Source: Neptunomonas phycophila (lineage in GTDB: Bacteria > Pseudomonadota > Gammaproteobacteria > Pseudomonadales > Balneatricaceae). From it: DNA of 64,000 bases. Both the position numbers and the translations under genes were made by a program. Numbering within the stretch: position 1 is the stretch's first letter; every line of letters starts with the position of its first letter. The notes beneath the pieces are model-generated. The model saw only the letters and a list, made by a program, of their open reading frames with translations, was not told the DNA's origin and made no database searches. The DNA lies in NCBI RefSeq assembly GCF_001922575.1, contig NZ_MRCI01000002.1:62001-126000 (forward strand). Reading direction: 5' to 3'. Shown here piece after piece: positions 37,914-47,390 of the stretch.

Positions 37914-37945
37914 AAACAGGCCGGCATCTTGCTGGCCTGTTTGTT
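37914..37945 (+). terminator. Rho-independent terminator after secF
   Basis: AAACAGGCC pairs with GGCCTGTTT (37934-37942) around an 11-base partly pairing loop, then TGTTT. Confidence 0.88.
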
Positions 37946-37993
37946 TATAACCATACTGTCATCATTAAGCGCGTCATACGGAATAAGAAAGCT

Positions 37994-40576
37994 ATGAATA
38001 AAGAGTGGATGGATAAAGACCCAGCAGCACAACGAGAAGCACAAAATTACGAGAATCCGGTACCAAGTCGAGAGTATTTATTAGATTTTCTGCTGCAGTG
38101 GGGTAAACCAATTACGCACCCTCGTGTATGCCAAGAATTAAATATTCATGATGAAGATTCGGTGGAAGGTGTCTCTCGGCGCTTAAAAGCGATGTGTCGT
38201 GACGGTCAGTTAATGTCCAACCGCAAGAATGAATTCTGTTTGCTGCGTAAAATGGATCTAATCCCAGGGCGTGTTATTGGGCATCGCGATGGCTTTGGCT
38301 TTGTACAGCCGGATAAAGGGGGTGACGACTTATTTCTTAGCCCTCGCCAAATGCGCCAAGTGTTTGATGGTGATCGCGTGGTTGTTCAAGAGGTTGGAAA
38401 AGACCAGCGAGGCCGCCGTGAAGGTAAAATCATCGAAGTGCTTGAGCATAATACGCACAAGCTGGTAGGCCGGTTTAAAGGTGAAAATGGCTTTGGTAAT
38501 TTACAGCCAGAAAATCAGCGAATCGCTCAGCAAGTGATGGTTATTGCTGATCCAGACAGTGGCTTGAAGTATGAGAATGATCAGTTAGTGATACTAGAAA
38601 TCACTCAACAACCTGGCAAACGTAATATGCCGCAAGGTAAGGTAGTTGAAGTCTTGGGTGATCATATGGCACCGGGTATGGAAATAACGGTGGCTATACA
38701 CAACTACGGCATACCTGAAGAGTGGCCAGAAGCGGTCAAGCAAGAGATAGGCGACTTAAAACCTGAGGTTGAAGAGTCCGCAAAAACAAACCGCATCGAT
38801 CTGCGCGATTTACCCTTGGTGACCATTGATGGCGAAGATGCGCGCGACTTTGACGATGCGGTATACGCTGAGCGTAAGCGCAGCGGTGGATGGCGTTTGT
38901 GGGTCGCTATTGCTGATGTGTCTTGGTATGTAAGGCCGGGTACAGAACTAGATATGGAAGCTCACAAGCGAGGTAACTCGGTTTACTTTCCTGAATTTGT
39001 TGTACCTATGTTGCCAGAACTATTATCCAATGGGTTGTGTTCGCTCAACCCCAATGTTGATCGTTTGGCGATGGTCTGTGAGATGACGATTAGTGATGCA
39101 GGCAATATGTCTGGCTATCAGTTTTACGAGGCGGTTATCCAATCCAAAGCTCGCCTCACTTACACCAAAGTGGGTAAGATACTAACCGAAGCTGATACAG
39201 AAGAAGGCCATCAACTGCGTCAAGAATATGCCGAGCAAGTTCCTCATTTAGAAACGCTACATAGCTTGTACGATACATTGCGACGCACGCGAGAAATCCG
39301 CGGAGCGATGGATTTTGATACGACTGAAAGCCGTATAGTTTTTAGTGATCAGCGCAAAATTGAGAAGATAGTACCGGTTGTGCGAAATGATGCACATAAG
39401 CTGATTGAAGAATGTATGCTGTGTGCCAATGTTGCTACCGCTCGGTTTTTGAGTGCCGCTGAAATTCCGACCTTGTACCGCGTTCATGATGGACCAAAGC
39501 CTGCCCGTTTAGAAAACTTGCGTGCCTATCTGGCGGAGTTAGGTCTGAACCTGTCCGGTGGTGATGATCCTGAGCCGACAGATTACCAGCAGTTAGCAGA
39601 ATGGATCAAAGACCGCCCAGATAGACATATTATCCAAACCATGATGCTGCGTTCGATGGCTCAAGCGGTTTATACGCCAGAGAATAATGGTCACTTTGGT
39701 TTGGCTTATTCGGCCTATACGCATTTCACATCGCCTATACGCCGTTATCCTGATTTGCTTGTGCATCGTGCTATTCGTGCGTTGATACATTCGGGAGCTC
39801 AAAAGCGGAGCATTAAACGTCCTGATAATTTTGTTTTAAATCCTGATTTTGCTTACCGTTATAATACAGAGCAGGTGATTCAATTAGGTGAGCATTGCTC
39901 AATGACTGAACGTCGTGCTGATGATGCGACACGTGATGTTGTCTCATGGTTAAAGTGCGAATTTATGCAAAACCATGTCGGCTCAGAGTTTGATGGTGTG
40001 GTATCGGCAGTCACCGGTTTTGGTTTGTTTGTGGAGCTGGAGTCTGTCTTCATTGAGGGGCTTATCCATATTACAGGCTTACCCAGTGATTATTACCAAT
40101 TCGATGCGGCCAAACAGCGTTTGGTGGGTGAGCGCACGCGTAAAGTCTTCAAACTAGGTGATCGCCTACGTGTGCTGGTTGCCGGTGTTAACCTTGATGA
40201 TCGCAAAATAGACTTCGAATTGGTCGAAGTGCTTGATACTCGTAAGTCTAAAGCGGCCCCTGTTAGTAAAAGGCAGTTGCTTGCAGAAGGTAAAATAGGA
40301 CCGTCTGATGAAAAGCGCTCTTCTCGATCGAATTCGGGGCGTTCTACTACAAGAAATAGTAGCAAAAAGCCGAAAAGCAGCGCCAAAGGTGGAGCAAAAA
40401 GTGGTGCTAAAAGCGCCACAAAGAGCAAACCCAGCGGTGCAAATTTGTCGGCTGCTGAACGCGAAGTTACTTCGGTCGCTAAAGGAGCGAAAGGTAAGAG
40501 TAATAAAGCACGTAAGCGTGTGGCTAAAAAGCCAAAAAGCCGCTCTTCTGCGGGTAATGGCCCAGCTAAGCGTTAG
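37994..40576 (+). CDS. rnr: Ribonuclease R
   Basis: A processive 3'-5' exoribonuclease able to melt structured RNA. The 860-residue protein has an N-terminal winged helix, two cold-shock domains (RDGFGFVQP, GENGFGNLQP), the RNB catalytic domain with Asp cluster DARDFDDAV, HFTSPIRRYPDLLVHR, a C-terminal S1 domain (GVVSAVTGFGLFVEL), then a Lys/Ser/Ala-rich tail of about 90 residues that in E. coli binds the ribosome/SmpB. It is monocistronic here; rlmB, its common neighbour, is absent and serB follows instead. Confidence 0.97.
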   Translation: MNKEWMDKDPAAQREAQNYENPVPSREYLLDFLLQWGKPITHPRVCQELNIHDEDSVEGVSRRLKAMCRDGQLMSNRKNEFCLLRKMDLIPGRVIGHRDGFGFVQPDKGGDDLFLSPRQMRQVFDGDRVVVQEVGKDQRGRREGKIIEVLEHNTHKLVGRFKGENGFGNLQPENQRIAQQVMVIADPDSGLKYENDQLVILEITQQPGKRNMPQGKVVEVLGDHMAPGMEITVAIHNYGIPEEWPEAVKQEIGDLKPEVEESAKTNRIDLRDLPLVTIDGEDARDFDDAVYAERKRSGGWRLWVAIADVSWYVRPGTELDMEAHKRGNSVYFPEFVVPMLPELLSNGLCSLNPNVDRLAMVCEMTISDAGNMSGYQFYEAVIQSKARLTYTKVGKILTEADTEEGHQLRQEYAEQVPHLETLHSLYDTLRRTREIRGAMDFDTTESRIVFSDQRKIEKIVPVVRNDAHKLIEECMLCANVATARFLSAAEIPTLYRVHDGPKPARLENLRAYLAELGLNLSGGDDPEPTDYQQLAEWIKDRPDRHIIQTMMLRSMAQAVYTPENNGHFGLAYSAYTHFTSPIRRYPDLLVHRAIRALIHSGAQKRSIKRPDNFVLNPDFAYRYNTEQVIQLGEHCSMTERRADDATRDVVSWLKCEFMQNHVGSEFDGVVSAVTGFGLFVELESVFIEGLIHITGLPSDYYQFDAAKQRLVGERTRKVFKLGDRLRVLVAGVNLDDRKIDFELVEVLDTRKSKAAPVSKRQLLAEGKIGPSDEKRSSRSNSGRSTTRNSSKKPKSSAKGGAKSGAKSATKSKPSGANLSAAEREVTSVAKGAKGKSNKARKRVAKKPKSRSSAGNGPAKR

Positions 40577-40671
40577 CCGTTAGTGCTTGTTATTATTTGT
40601 AACGCGTTGGGTGTTATACTCCGGCGCGTTTTTTAATTTATAACTACATGAGTAATTAAAACCGGTTGTCC

Positions 40672-41889
40672 ATGAAAGAGATTATTCTGCTTACTATTTC
40701 CGGCGAAGATAAGCCGGGTGTTACGTCTAGTATTACGCAAATTCTAGCGGGTTTTCAGGTCAACGTACTCGATATCGGACAGGCTGTTATTCATAACACT
40801 CTATCCTTAGGTATTTTGATCGAAGTACCCAAGTCGGCTGAATCCTCTCCAATTTTGCGTGACTTGCTCTTTAAAGCACATGCAATGGATATGAAAGTTC
40901 GTTTTCAGCCAATCGATGAAGCAGATTACGAAGAGTGGGTACTTGCTCAAGGAAAATCGCGCCATATTATTACCTTGCTTGCCCGCAAAGTTACCGCTGA
41001 TCATATTGCTGTAGTTACAGATATAGCCGCACGCCATGGTCTCAATATCGATAAAATTACGCGCTTGTCCGGTCGTCTATCATTAGACGATGATGCTTCT
41101 ACTCGCAATAAAGCTTGTGTCGAATTTTCGGTACGGGGGGCGTCGGGTGATATGTCTCAGCTGCGGGGCGAGTTTCTACATGCCGCCAGCGAGCTTGATG
41201 TGGATATAGCCTTTCAAGAAGATAATATTTACCGCCGCAACCGTCGCCTTGTTGTGTTTGATATGGACTCTACTTTAATTGAAGCCGAAGTGATTGATGA
41301 GCTTGCAAAAGAAGCCGGTGTCGGTGAGCAAGTGTCTGAAATAACAGAAGCGGCTATGCGTGGCGAAATTGACTTTAACGAAAGCTTCAGGCGCCGCGTT
41401 GGATTGCTCAAGGGCTTGGATGCAAGCGTTTTAGAGTCTGTAGCAGCGCGCTTACCTATGACTGAGGGAGCAGAGTCGTTGGTATCGCACTTAAAAGCGC
41501 TAGGTTATAAAACCGCAATTTTATCGGGTGGCTTTACGTATTTTGCAGAACACTTGCAGGCCAAACTCGGGTTTGATTATGTGTATGCGAACCAGTTAGA
41601 TATTGTTGATGGTGTAGTGACCGGTGAAGTGACGGGGGAAATCGTAAACGGTGAGCGCAAAGCTGCTTTGTTGCGTGAGCTCGCGATTAAAGAAGGGATT
41701 AGTCTTGAGCAAACCATTGCTGTGGGCGACGGTGCCAACGATTTGCCTATGCTTTCCATTGCAGGTTTAGGTATCGCCTTTAGAGCGAAGCCGTTAGTGC
41801 GCCAGAGTGCTAAGCAGGCTATTTCTACGCTGGGTCTTGATGGAATTTTGTATCTGATTGGCTTTAGAGATCGGGATGCTGCTCTATAG
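40672..41889 (+). CDS. serB: Phosphoserine phosphatase with two ACT domains
   Basis: Last step of serine synthesis: phosphoserine to serine. The 405-residue version has two N-terminal ACT domains (residues about 5-80 and 95-175), then the HAD domain with DMDSTLIEAEVIDELA, catalytic Asp, GGFTYFAE, and GDGANDLPML. The length matches the Pseudomonas/Marinobacter-type SerB. ATG 40672 (MKEIILLT) chosen over TTG 40666. A strong terminator follows. Confidence 0.95.
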   Translation: MKEIILLTISGEDKPGVTSSITQILAGFQVNVLDIGQAVIHNTLSLGILIEVPKSAESSPILRDLLFKAHAMDMKVRFQPIDEADYEEWVLAQGKSRHIITLLARKVTADHIAVVTDIAARHGLNIDKITRLSGRLSLDDDASTRNKACVEFSVRGASGDMSQLRGEFLHAASELDVDIAFQEDNIYRRNRRLVVFDMDSTLIEAEVIDELAKEAGVGEQVSEITEAAMRGEIDFNESFRRRVGLLKGLDASVLESVAARLPMTEGAESLVSHLKALGYKTAILSGGFTYFAEHLQAKLGFDYVYANQLDIVDGVVTGEVTGEIVNGERKAALLRELAIKEGISLEQTIAVGDGANDLPMLSIAGLGIAFRAKPLVRQSAKQAISTLGLDGILYLIGFRDRDAAL

Positions 41890-41916
41890 TGGTATTGTTA
41901 CGCAGTGGTTATAAAA

Positions 41917-41942
41917 AAACCGGCTTTCTAGCCGGTTTTTTA
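41917..41942. terminator. Bidirectional terminator between serB and the FimX-like gene
   Basis: AAACCGGCT and AGCCGGTTT over a TTCT loop, flanked by A-run and T-run. Serves serB rightward and probably the FimX-like gene leftward. Confidence 0.9.
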
Positions 41943-41979
41943 TTGCCTTAATTTGGGAGTATTTTAAGCGCTCTGCTAG

Positions 41980-44097
41980 TTACTCCTCAAAAAAGTCATA
42001 ATTCATTTGATCCATGGGGGGCTGTAAATAATAGCCTTGGATTAATCCCACACCAGACTTCCATAGTCGGCCCATTACTTTTGGGTTTTCGACTAACGGG
42101 GCAATGGTAATCATGCCTGCACTGTTTAGTTTTTCTATCATAGCGTCAAACGGAGATTCAGGATCGTCTTCGTTTGTTAGGTCTTGTACTAGCGCTCCGT
42201 CGATCTTAATGTAATCAGCATTGATCTGTTTAACAATTTGCTCTGCATTAGGCGACGAGCCATGATGTTTAATGCATACCAAGCAGTTTAGTTTTCGTAA
42301 GCCAGCGGTAATAATTTTGGCTTGGCTAATGTTGATTGAGCAATCACTCTCGCTAAATTGAAATACTAAATGATTGGCAGGTATGCGGTATTCTCTGAGC
42401 AAAGCGGCTAACCAGTTTAAAAGGTCAGGGTCGCGCCATGTGCGGTCCGTTAAGCTAATAAAAATGCGATGTTTGGCATTTTGGTTTAGCTCATGTCGCA
42501 AGCGCTTAATAACTTCTAAGATTACCCATCGGTCCATCATGATACTTAATTCTGGGCTTTCGATCGTATCAAAGAATAATGCGGGCGATAGCTCATTGTC
42601 ATCATCGTCTAGCAGGCGTAAGAGCGCCTCGTAATGGCTCATTGAGCTAGAGTATGACAAAGGCACGACAGGTTGGAAAAGCAGCTTAAACTGCTGGTTG
42701 ACGACCGCCTGGCGCATGTTCTCCAATTTAGTGCTGCTTGGCGCTTCGCTTGGGCTTTTGTCGGGGACGTAGAGCATAACCCCATTACCGCTCTTAACAT
42801 TTTCGGCAGCGGTGTGGGCGCGTTCAATAATTTTGTGTGTGCCAGGTGAGGCATCGGTAATGGTAGCTACGCCGATTGAGCAGGATGTAGGTAGATGGCT
42901 TTTTGAAAAAATACACTCAATGTCGGCTATCTTTTTGCAAAGTGATCTTGCTAGCTCCACAGCCTTATCGGCACTGGGGTCCCTAAAAATGATGAGGAAG
43001 GAGTCATCGGTCAAGCGAGCTTTGATATGCACGGGGTTTAGCTCGTGTTTGAGCGTATCGGCGATGTCGCGTGCAAGATGATTGCAAGCGTCAGTTCCAA
43101 ACTCTGATCGTACTTTTTGGAACTTATCGACCTGAATATACATTAGATTGCAATCATGGCCGCCATCTAAGGCTGCCTGCAGCGTTTCATCGAGTCTGCG
43201 TAGAATAAATTCGGTGTTGAATAACCCTGTAATGGGGTCGTGTTCAGCAAAGCTTTTGCTCGTTTCTGGTAGTGACTCAGCCCGTACTGTCACTTGCACG
43301 CAATTTTGGTGATTTAAACGGGTCTCTTGAAGTTCTATATGAGCGTTAAAGTTTGATTCGTCCGCTCGCCGCGCAGTCAGTTGGAAAATAAGCTCTTTTA
43401 GGCGGCCTTCCGTAAAGGTTTTGACCTGTTCAAAGAGTTCTTCACGGTCTTCGTGAACTACGAAAAAGTCGATAGGTTTGCCTTTAAGCTTTTCGGGGGC
43501 CTCGTAGCCAAAAATTTGAGCAAAGCTGTTGTTGGCTAACAGCAACTGAGAGGCATCGAAATAAGCGATGGCGAGTGTTGAGCGCTCCATGAGCAGCCGA
43601 CAACGCTTTTCGGCTTCGTTTAACAGAGCCTCCGCTTGTCGCATACGGCGTCGGTTCTCTAGGTGTTCTAGTTCTCGGCGGATGGTGATTAACAGTAACT
43701 CTTTTTCGTCGAGAGGTACCACCGCCTGCATATTGGACTTTAAGCCTTGGAGTAATAGACGGCTGTCGGGGTGCGTAACCAGTTGAATGACGGGAATGTC
43801 TTTGTCTAACCGTTTGAGGTTCTGAATAGCCTGTTTGGCGGTAAAGTCTTCGCGGTCAGGAGTGCAAATCAATAAATCCCAAGAGCGCTCAGACAAGGCC
43901 TCTAAAAAATCATTTTGTGTCAATATTTGGCGGCCGCGTGGGGCAAGGCGTGCGCCACGGAGCAGCGAAATGATGGGGTCCATCTCTTCTGGACGTAAAC
44001 CTAAAAAGAGCAGCTGTACGTTTTTGCGCAAGCGCTGTTGACGCTGATTTGACAAGCGCTGCAGCAGTGCATCAGACGTAGTCGTTGCCTCTTTCAT
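41980..44097 (-). CDS. FimX-like REC-PAS-GGDEF-EAL protein (degenerate)
   Basis: A 705-residue cyclic-di-GMP-related protein with a receiver-like N-terminus (about 25-135), PAS domain (about 165-270), GGDEF-like domain (about 285-440) and EAL-like domain (about 455-700). The GGDEF site reads LTDDSF (about residue 363), so no diguanylate cyclase is expected. The EAL triplet is kept (YEALLRL), but the metal-binding Asn is Ser (ISLTDRT) and the DDFG motif is KHHGSS, so phosphodiesterase activity is doubtful. FimX of Pseudomonas has the same order and also degenerate sites and acts as c-di-GMP receptor for type IV pilus/twitching. The receiver lacks the usual phospho-Asp pattern. ATG 44097 follows an AGGA site; the earlier ATG 44160 has no site. 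Confidence 0.85.
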   Translation of the reverse strand: MKEATTTSDALLQRLSNQRQQRLRKNVQLLFLGLRPEEMDPIISLLRGARLAPRGRQILTQNDFLEALSERSWDLLICTPDREDFTAKQAIQNLKRLDKDIPVIQLVTHPDSRLLLQGLKSNMQAVVPLDEKELLLITIRRELEHLENRRRMRQAEALLNEAEKRCRLLMERSTLAIAYFDASQLLLANNSFAQIFGYEAPEKLKGKPIDFFVVHEDREELFEQVKTFTEGRLKELIFQLTARRADESNFNAHIELQETRLNHQNCVQVTVRAESLPETSKSFAEHDPITGLFNTEFILRRLDETLQAALDGGHDCNLMYIQVDKFQKVRSEFGTDACNHLARDIADTLKHELNPVHIKARLTDDSFLIIFRDPSADKAVELARSLCKKIADIECIFSKSHLPTSCSIGVATITDASPGTHKIIERAHTAAENVKSGNGVMLYVPDKSPSEAPSSTKLENMRQAVVNQQFKLLFQPVVPLSYSSSMSHYEALLRLLDDDDNELSPALFFDTIESPELSIMMDRWVILEVIKRLRHELNQNAKHRIFISLTDRTWRDPDLLNWLAALLREYRIPANHLVFQFSESDCSINISQAKIITAGLRKLNCLVCIKHHGSSPNAEQIVKQINADYIKIDGALVQDLTNEDDPESPFDAMIEKLNSAGMITIAPLVENPKVMGRLWKSGVGLIQGYYLQPPMDQMNYDFFEE

Positions 44098-44281
44098 GTG
44101 ATGATATCCTATCCCAAATCCATTAATGAACTCAGACAAGTGTATCTTGTTTAAATTCATGTGTCAGGCGCATAAATAGTGGATAAAGAAGGAAATTATA
44201 TAAAAATGTAACTGAATAGAAGCAATAAAATTGTGCAGAAAAGTAATAAATATTGAGGAAGGTGTTAAAGCAATGAAGAGA

Positions 44282-44356
44282 TGGCAGGGGTAGCAGGATT
44301 CGAACCTGCGCATGACGGGATCAAAACCCGTTGCCTTACCGCTTGGCTATACCCCT
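44282..44356 (-). tRNA. tRNA-Gln (UUG), copy 2 of array
   Basis: On the complement AGGGGTA/TACCCCT acceptor, G discriminator, CCA encoded, anticodon TTG, T-loop GGTTCGAATCC. Last of the Gln/Met array transcribed leftward; identical to the copy at 44491. Confidence 0.96.
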
Positions 44357-44385
44357 ATATTGTAATTGCATACTTGCGATGCAAA

Positions 44386-44462
44386 TGGTGGCAATGGCGG
44401 GACTCGAACCTGCGACCCACGCATTATGAATGCGTTGCTCTAACCAGCTGAGCTACATTGCC
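44386..44462 (-). tRNA. tRNA-Met (CAU), copy 2 of array
   Basis: Acceptor GGCAATG/CATTGCC, CCA encoded, anticodon CAT. Features and context (Gln-Met array as in E. coli metT/glnU) suggest elongator Met; tRNA-Ile2, which also has CAT, cannot be fully excluded. Differs from the copy at 44578 in the T- and D-arms by single bases. Confidence 0.93.
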
Positions 44463-44490
44463 AGATTTTAGACCATCTTGATGATAAAAA

Positions 44491-44565
44491 TGGCAGGGGT
44501 AGCAGGATTCGAACCTGCGCATGACGGGATCAAAACCCGTTGCCTTACCGCTTGGCTATACCCCT
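44491..44565 (-). tRNA. tRNA-Gln (UUG), copy 1 of array
   Basis: Same sequence as the copy at 44282; part of the duplicated Gln-Met unit. Confidence 0.96.
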
Positions 44566-44577
44566 AAAATCTTCAAA

Positions 44578-44654
44578 TGGTGGCAATGGCGGGATTTGAA
44601 CCTGCGACCCACGCATTATGAATGCGTTGCTCTAACCAACTGAGCTACATTGCC
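44578..44654 (-). tRNA. tRNA-Met (CAU), copy 1 of array
   Basis: First gene of the leftward array; same structure as the copy at 44386 with small differences (T-arm GGTTCAAATCC versus GGTTCGAGTCC, and one D-arm base). Confidence 0.93.
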
Positions 44655-44673
44655 TTGTCCATTTGAGGCGCGC

Positions 44674-44702
44674 ATTATTCGCTTTTTTTTGAAGTCTGTC
44701 AA
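44674..44702 (-). promoter_or_regulatory. Sigma-70 promoter of Gln-Met tRNA array
   Basis: Reading leftward, TTGACA (44702-44697), 17-base spacer, AATAAT (44679-44674), then GCGCGCC as GC-rich discriminator, 20 bases before the first tRNA. Same architecture as the promoter at 26382. Confidence 0.85.
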
Positions 44703-44837
44703 CAGTAATGCGGTAAAAAAGTGTCTGATTTTCCTAGAGAAGCTGTCTTAAAAATTTACGGGTATATCTGCTGTGCTGGAGCCTCTTGTGTCGTGTCAAT
44801 GTCTATACTTTTTGGCGTTGAGTCGTTAGCATAGGTG

Positions 44838-44990
44838 CCCTCTTTGGGGAGTAACCTGCTTCTGCATTGTGGTAGAAGTGTCCGTATCAACATTCTTGGC
44901 CTGCATGGCCATGGTGCGGTCGCCTGTTTAGGTTGGTGAGACCAACGATGAATCTGTAAGTACGGTTAGGCGTACAGGTTTGTCGTGGAC
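44838..44990 (+). ncRNA. yybP-ykoY manganese riboswitch
   Basis: The leader of mntP carries the family's conserved bases: CTTTGGGGAGTAAC (5' part), a variable hairpin, then TCAACATTCTTGGCC, GGTGCGGTCGCC and GGTGAGACC. In mntP of E. coli the same element senses Mn2+ and permits expression. Ends are approximate. It is followed by about 20 bases and the mntP ATG. Confidence 0.88.
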
Positions 44991-45013
44991 TCAGCCTAGC
45001 CGGTAGTAACGTT

Positions 45014-45583
45014 ATGAACCTCATCTCACTTTTTTTCCTTTCTTTGGCTATGTCGGCCGATGCTTTTGCAGCGGCGCTTGGCAAAGGCGCTACTCTGCAA
45101 AAGCCCCGTTTGCGTGATGCTTTGCGTATGGGAGTAATTTTTGGTTGTGTTGAAGGGCTAACCCCGCTAATAGGCTGGCTGGTTGGCTATGCAGCGCTAC
45201 AATATGTTGAAGCTTGGGATCATTGGGTCGCTTTTTTTCTGCTGCTAGGGCTTGGGCTTCATATGATCTATGAGGGTATGAAAATAGATTCTAGTGAGCA
45301 GGATAAGGCATCAGAATCACATAGCTTTATGTTATTGGCTCTAACTGCTGTAGCTACAAGCATTGATGCGCTTGCTGTGGGGATGGGTCTGGCTTTTGTT
45401 GATGTGAATATTGTACTGGCGGCCATTATGATTGGCTCTGCCACCTGTATTATGGTGACGGTTGGTGTTATGGCTGGTCGCTTGCTGGGTAGGGCGATAG
45501 GGCGGCGAGCAGAAGTGGTAGGCGGCGTTGTGTTGATACTAATTGGCGCTGCTATTGTATACGAACATGTATTCGCTGCCTGA
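45014..45583 (+). CDS. mntP: Manganese exporter MntP
   Basis: A 189-residue inner-membrane Mn2+ efflux protein with six spans. Conserved acidic motifs: [16 protein letters not shown] in span 1 and [16 protein letters not shown] in span 4, both with the key Asp. Immediately preceded by the yybP-ykoY riboswitch, which makes substrate assignment strong. The GTTATG start has no strong ribosome site of its own, consistent with riboswitch control. Ends before a shared terminator hairpin. Confidence 0.96.
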   Translation: MNLISLFFLSLAMSADAFAAALGKGATLQKPRLRDALRMGVIFGCVEGLTPLIGWLVGYAALQYVEAWDHWVAFFLLLGLGLHMIYEGMKIDSSEQDKASESHSFMLLALTAVATSIDALAVGMGLAFVDVNIVLAAIMIGSATCIMVTVGVMAGRLLGRAIGRRAEVVGGVVLILIGAAIVYEHVFAA

Positions 45584-45611
45584 GTTTTCACAGGCACAGA
45601 AACTACATAAA

Positions 45612-45648
45612 AAATGGGCGCTACCTAATTGATAGGTAGCGCCCATTT
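45612..45648. terminator. Terminator hairpin between mntP and ychF
   Basis: AAATGGGCGCTACCT and AGGTAGCGCCCATTT make a 15-bp perfect stem with a 7-base loop. The leftward side is followed by six T (plus-strand A-run), so it mainly ends the ychF transcript and probably also helps mntP. Confidence 0.88.
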
Positions 45649-45672
45649 CATAGTTCTAGAATTTATACGTGG

Positions 45673-46764
45673 TTAGACGTTAAAACGGAAGTGGACCACA
45701 TCACCGTCTTTCACGATATATTCTTTACCTTCCAGACGCCATTTACCGGCATCCTTTGCACCTTGCTCGCCTTTAAACGCAATAAAGTCGTCGTAAGCGA
45801 TGACTTCTGCACGGATAAAGCCTTTCTCGAAGTCTGTGTGGATAACGGCGGCTGCTTTTGGCGCTGTCGCACCGATTTGTACAGTCCAAGCGCGAACTTC
45901 TTTGACGCCAGCCGTAAAGTAGGTTTGTAAGCCTAGCAGTTCATAACCAGCGCGGATAACACGGTCTAAGCCGGGTTCTTCCATGCCTAAATCTTGCAAG
46001 AACTCTTGCTTCTCTTCTTCATCTAGCTCGGCTATTTCTGCTTCTAGCTTGTTGCAGATCGCAACAACTTCAGCGCCTTCTTCAGCTGCTAATTTGCGAA
46101 CTGTCTCAAGGTGAGCGTTATCTTCAAAGCCGTCTTCATCTACGTTAGCGATGTACATTGTTGGCTTGATGGTGAGTAGGTGGAAGGTTTTAACAACCTT
46201 TAGCTCGTCATCAGTAAATGCCATTGAACGTGCGGCTTTGCCTTCTTCTAAATGCGGCTTAATGCGCTCTAGTAGTTCTTTGGAACGCACGGCATCTTTA
46301 TCGCCACCTTTTGCTTGCTTTTGCAGGCGCAGGATCTGCTTCTCTACAGAATCCAAATCAGCTAAGGCAAGTTCGAGGTTGATCGTTTCAATATCGTTGA
46401 TTGGGTCAATGCGGTTGGCCACATGGATTACGTTGTCGTCTTCAAAGCAGCGGACAACATGCGCAATGGCATCGGTTTCGCGGATATTAGCTAGGAACTT
46501 GTTACCAAGACCTTCACCCTTAGAAGCGCCTGCGACCAGGCCTGCAATATCCACAAACTCCATAGTCGTTGGTACAACGCGTTCAGGGCTGACAATCTCA
46601 GCTAGAGCGTCCAAGCGGCTATCAGGCATTGGGACGATGCCTGAGTTTGGTTCAATGGTACAGAACGGGAAGTTCTCGGCATCAATGCCTGCTTTTGTTA
46701 ATGCATTAAAAAGCGTTGATTTACCTACGTTTGGTAGGCCGACGATGCCACATTTAAAACCCAT
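45673..46764 (-). CDS. ychF: Redox-regulated ATPase YchF
   Basis: An Obg-related P-loop ATPase associated with ribosomes and oxidative stress control. 363 residues: GLPNVGKST (P-loop), [17 protein letters not shown] (switch), NKLEAE in place of NKxD, which gives the ATP preference of YchF, and a C-terminal TGS domain ([23 protein letters not shown]). Follows pth by 13 bases in the rplY-pth-ychF order. Confidence 0.97.
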   Translation of the reverse strand: MGFKCGIVGLPNVGKSTLFNALTKAGIDAENFPFCTIEPNSGIVPMPDSRLDALAEIVSPERVVPTTMEFVDIAGLVAGASKGEGLGNKFLANIRETDAIAHVVRCFEDDNVIHVANRIDPINDIETINLELALADLDSVEKQILRLQKQAKGGDKDAVRSKELLERIKPHLEEGKAARSMAFTDDELKVVKTFHLLTIKPTMYIANVDEDGFEDNAHLETVRKLAAEEGAEVVAICNKLEAEIAELDEEEKQEFLQDLGMEEPGLDRVIRAGYELLGLQTYFTAGVKEVRAWTVQIGATAPKAAAVIHTDFEKGFIRAEVIAYDDFIAFKGEQGAKDAGKWRLEGKEYIVKDGDVVHFRFNV

Positions 46765-46777
46765 AGTTATACCTTAA

Positions 46778-47365
46778 TTAGCCTTTAAAGCTGTGCAGTT
46801 TATTCATTGCCTGAGCCCAGTTTCCGCTAATCGCTTCGGGGAGATGAAAAAGAGATTCATCGATCGCCGCTTGCGATTTGGAACGTTCTGAGACGGGAGC
46901 TTTTGTCAAAACGAATCCGGCAACATCTTTTGCTTGGCCTGGGTGTCCAATGCCAATGCGTAGCCGGTAAAAATTCTTGTTATTCCCTAAACGGCTAATA
47001 ATATCGCGTAAACCGTTGTGCCCGCCATGACCACCGCCTTGCTTGAAGCGAGCGATACCCGGAGGTAGGTCAAGCTCGTCATGTGCAACAAGAATGCTTT
47101 CGGGGGGAATTTTATAAAAGTTAGCTACCGCAGCTACTGATTGTCCACTGAGGTTCATAAACGTAGTGGGGATCAACAAGTGTACGGTTTGATTGCCCAA
47201 CTGGGCTTTTCCGTAGCGGCCAAAAAACTTCTTGTCCGTTTGGAGGGAAGTGAGTTGTCGAGCAGCTAGCTGCTCGACAAACTCAGCCCCAGCATTATGA
47301 CGGGTCTGCTCGTATTGGGAACCGGGGTTGCCGAGTCCGACAATAAGCTGAATAGAGTCTTTCAT
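46778..47365 (-). CDS. pth: Peptidyl-tRNA hydrolase
   Basis: Recycles peptidyl-tRNA dropped from ribosomes. 195 residues with [20 protein letters not shown] (catalytic His; divided), [22 protein letters not shown] (catalytic Asp) and [13 protein letters not shown]. Between rplY and ychF. Confidence 0.97.
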   Translation of the reverse strand: MKDSIQLIVGLGNPGSQYEQTRHNAGAEFVEQLAARQLTSLQTDKKFFGRYGKAQLGNQTVHLLIPTTFMNLSGQSVAAVANFYKIPPESILVAHDELDLPPGIARFKQGGGHGGHNGLRDIISRLGNNKNFYRLRIGIGHPGQAKDVAGFVLTKAPVSERSKSQAAIDESLFHLPEAISGNWAQAMNKLHSFKG

Positions 47366-47390
47366 GCTGGGTATATAGTCCTAAGGCGAA

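Noticed and set aside
40308-40583. 91-residue basic frame overlapping the rnr 3' end
   Set aside because: Produced by the Lys/Ser/Ala-rich low-complexity tail of RNase R in a shifted frame.
40601-40635. AACGCG...CGCGTTTTTT as rnr terminator
   Set aside because: The stem is only six pairs with an 18-base loop that contains a TATACT promoter-like word, so it more probably is the serB promoter region; not strong enough to list.
46151-46777. 208-residue rightward frame opposite ychF
   Set aside because: Ser/Arg-rich antisense shadow of ychF; no ribosome site and no recognisable domain.
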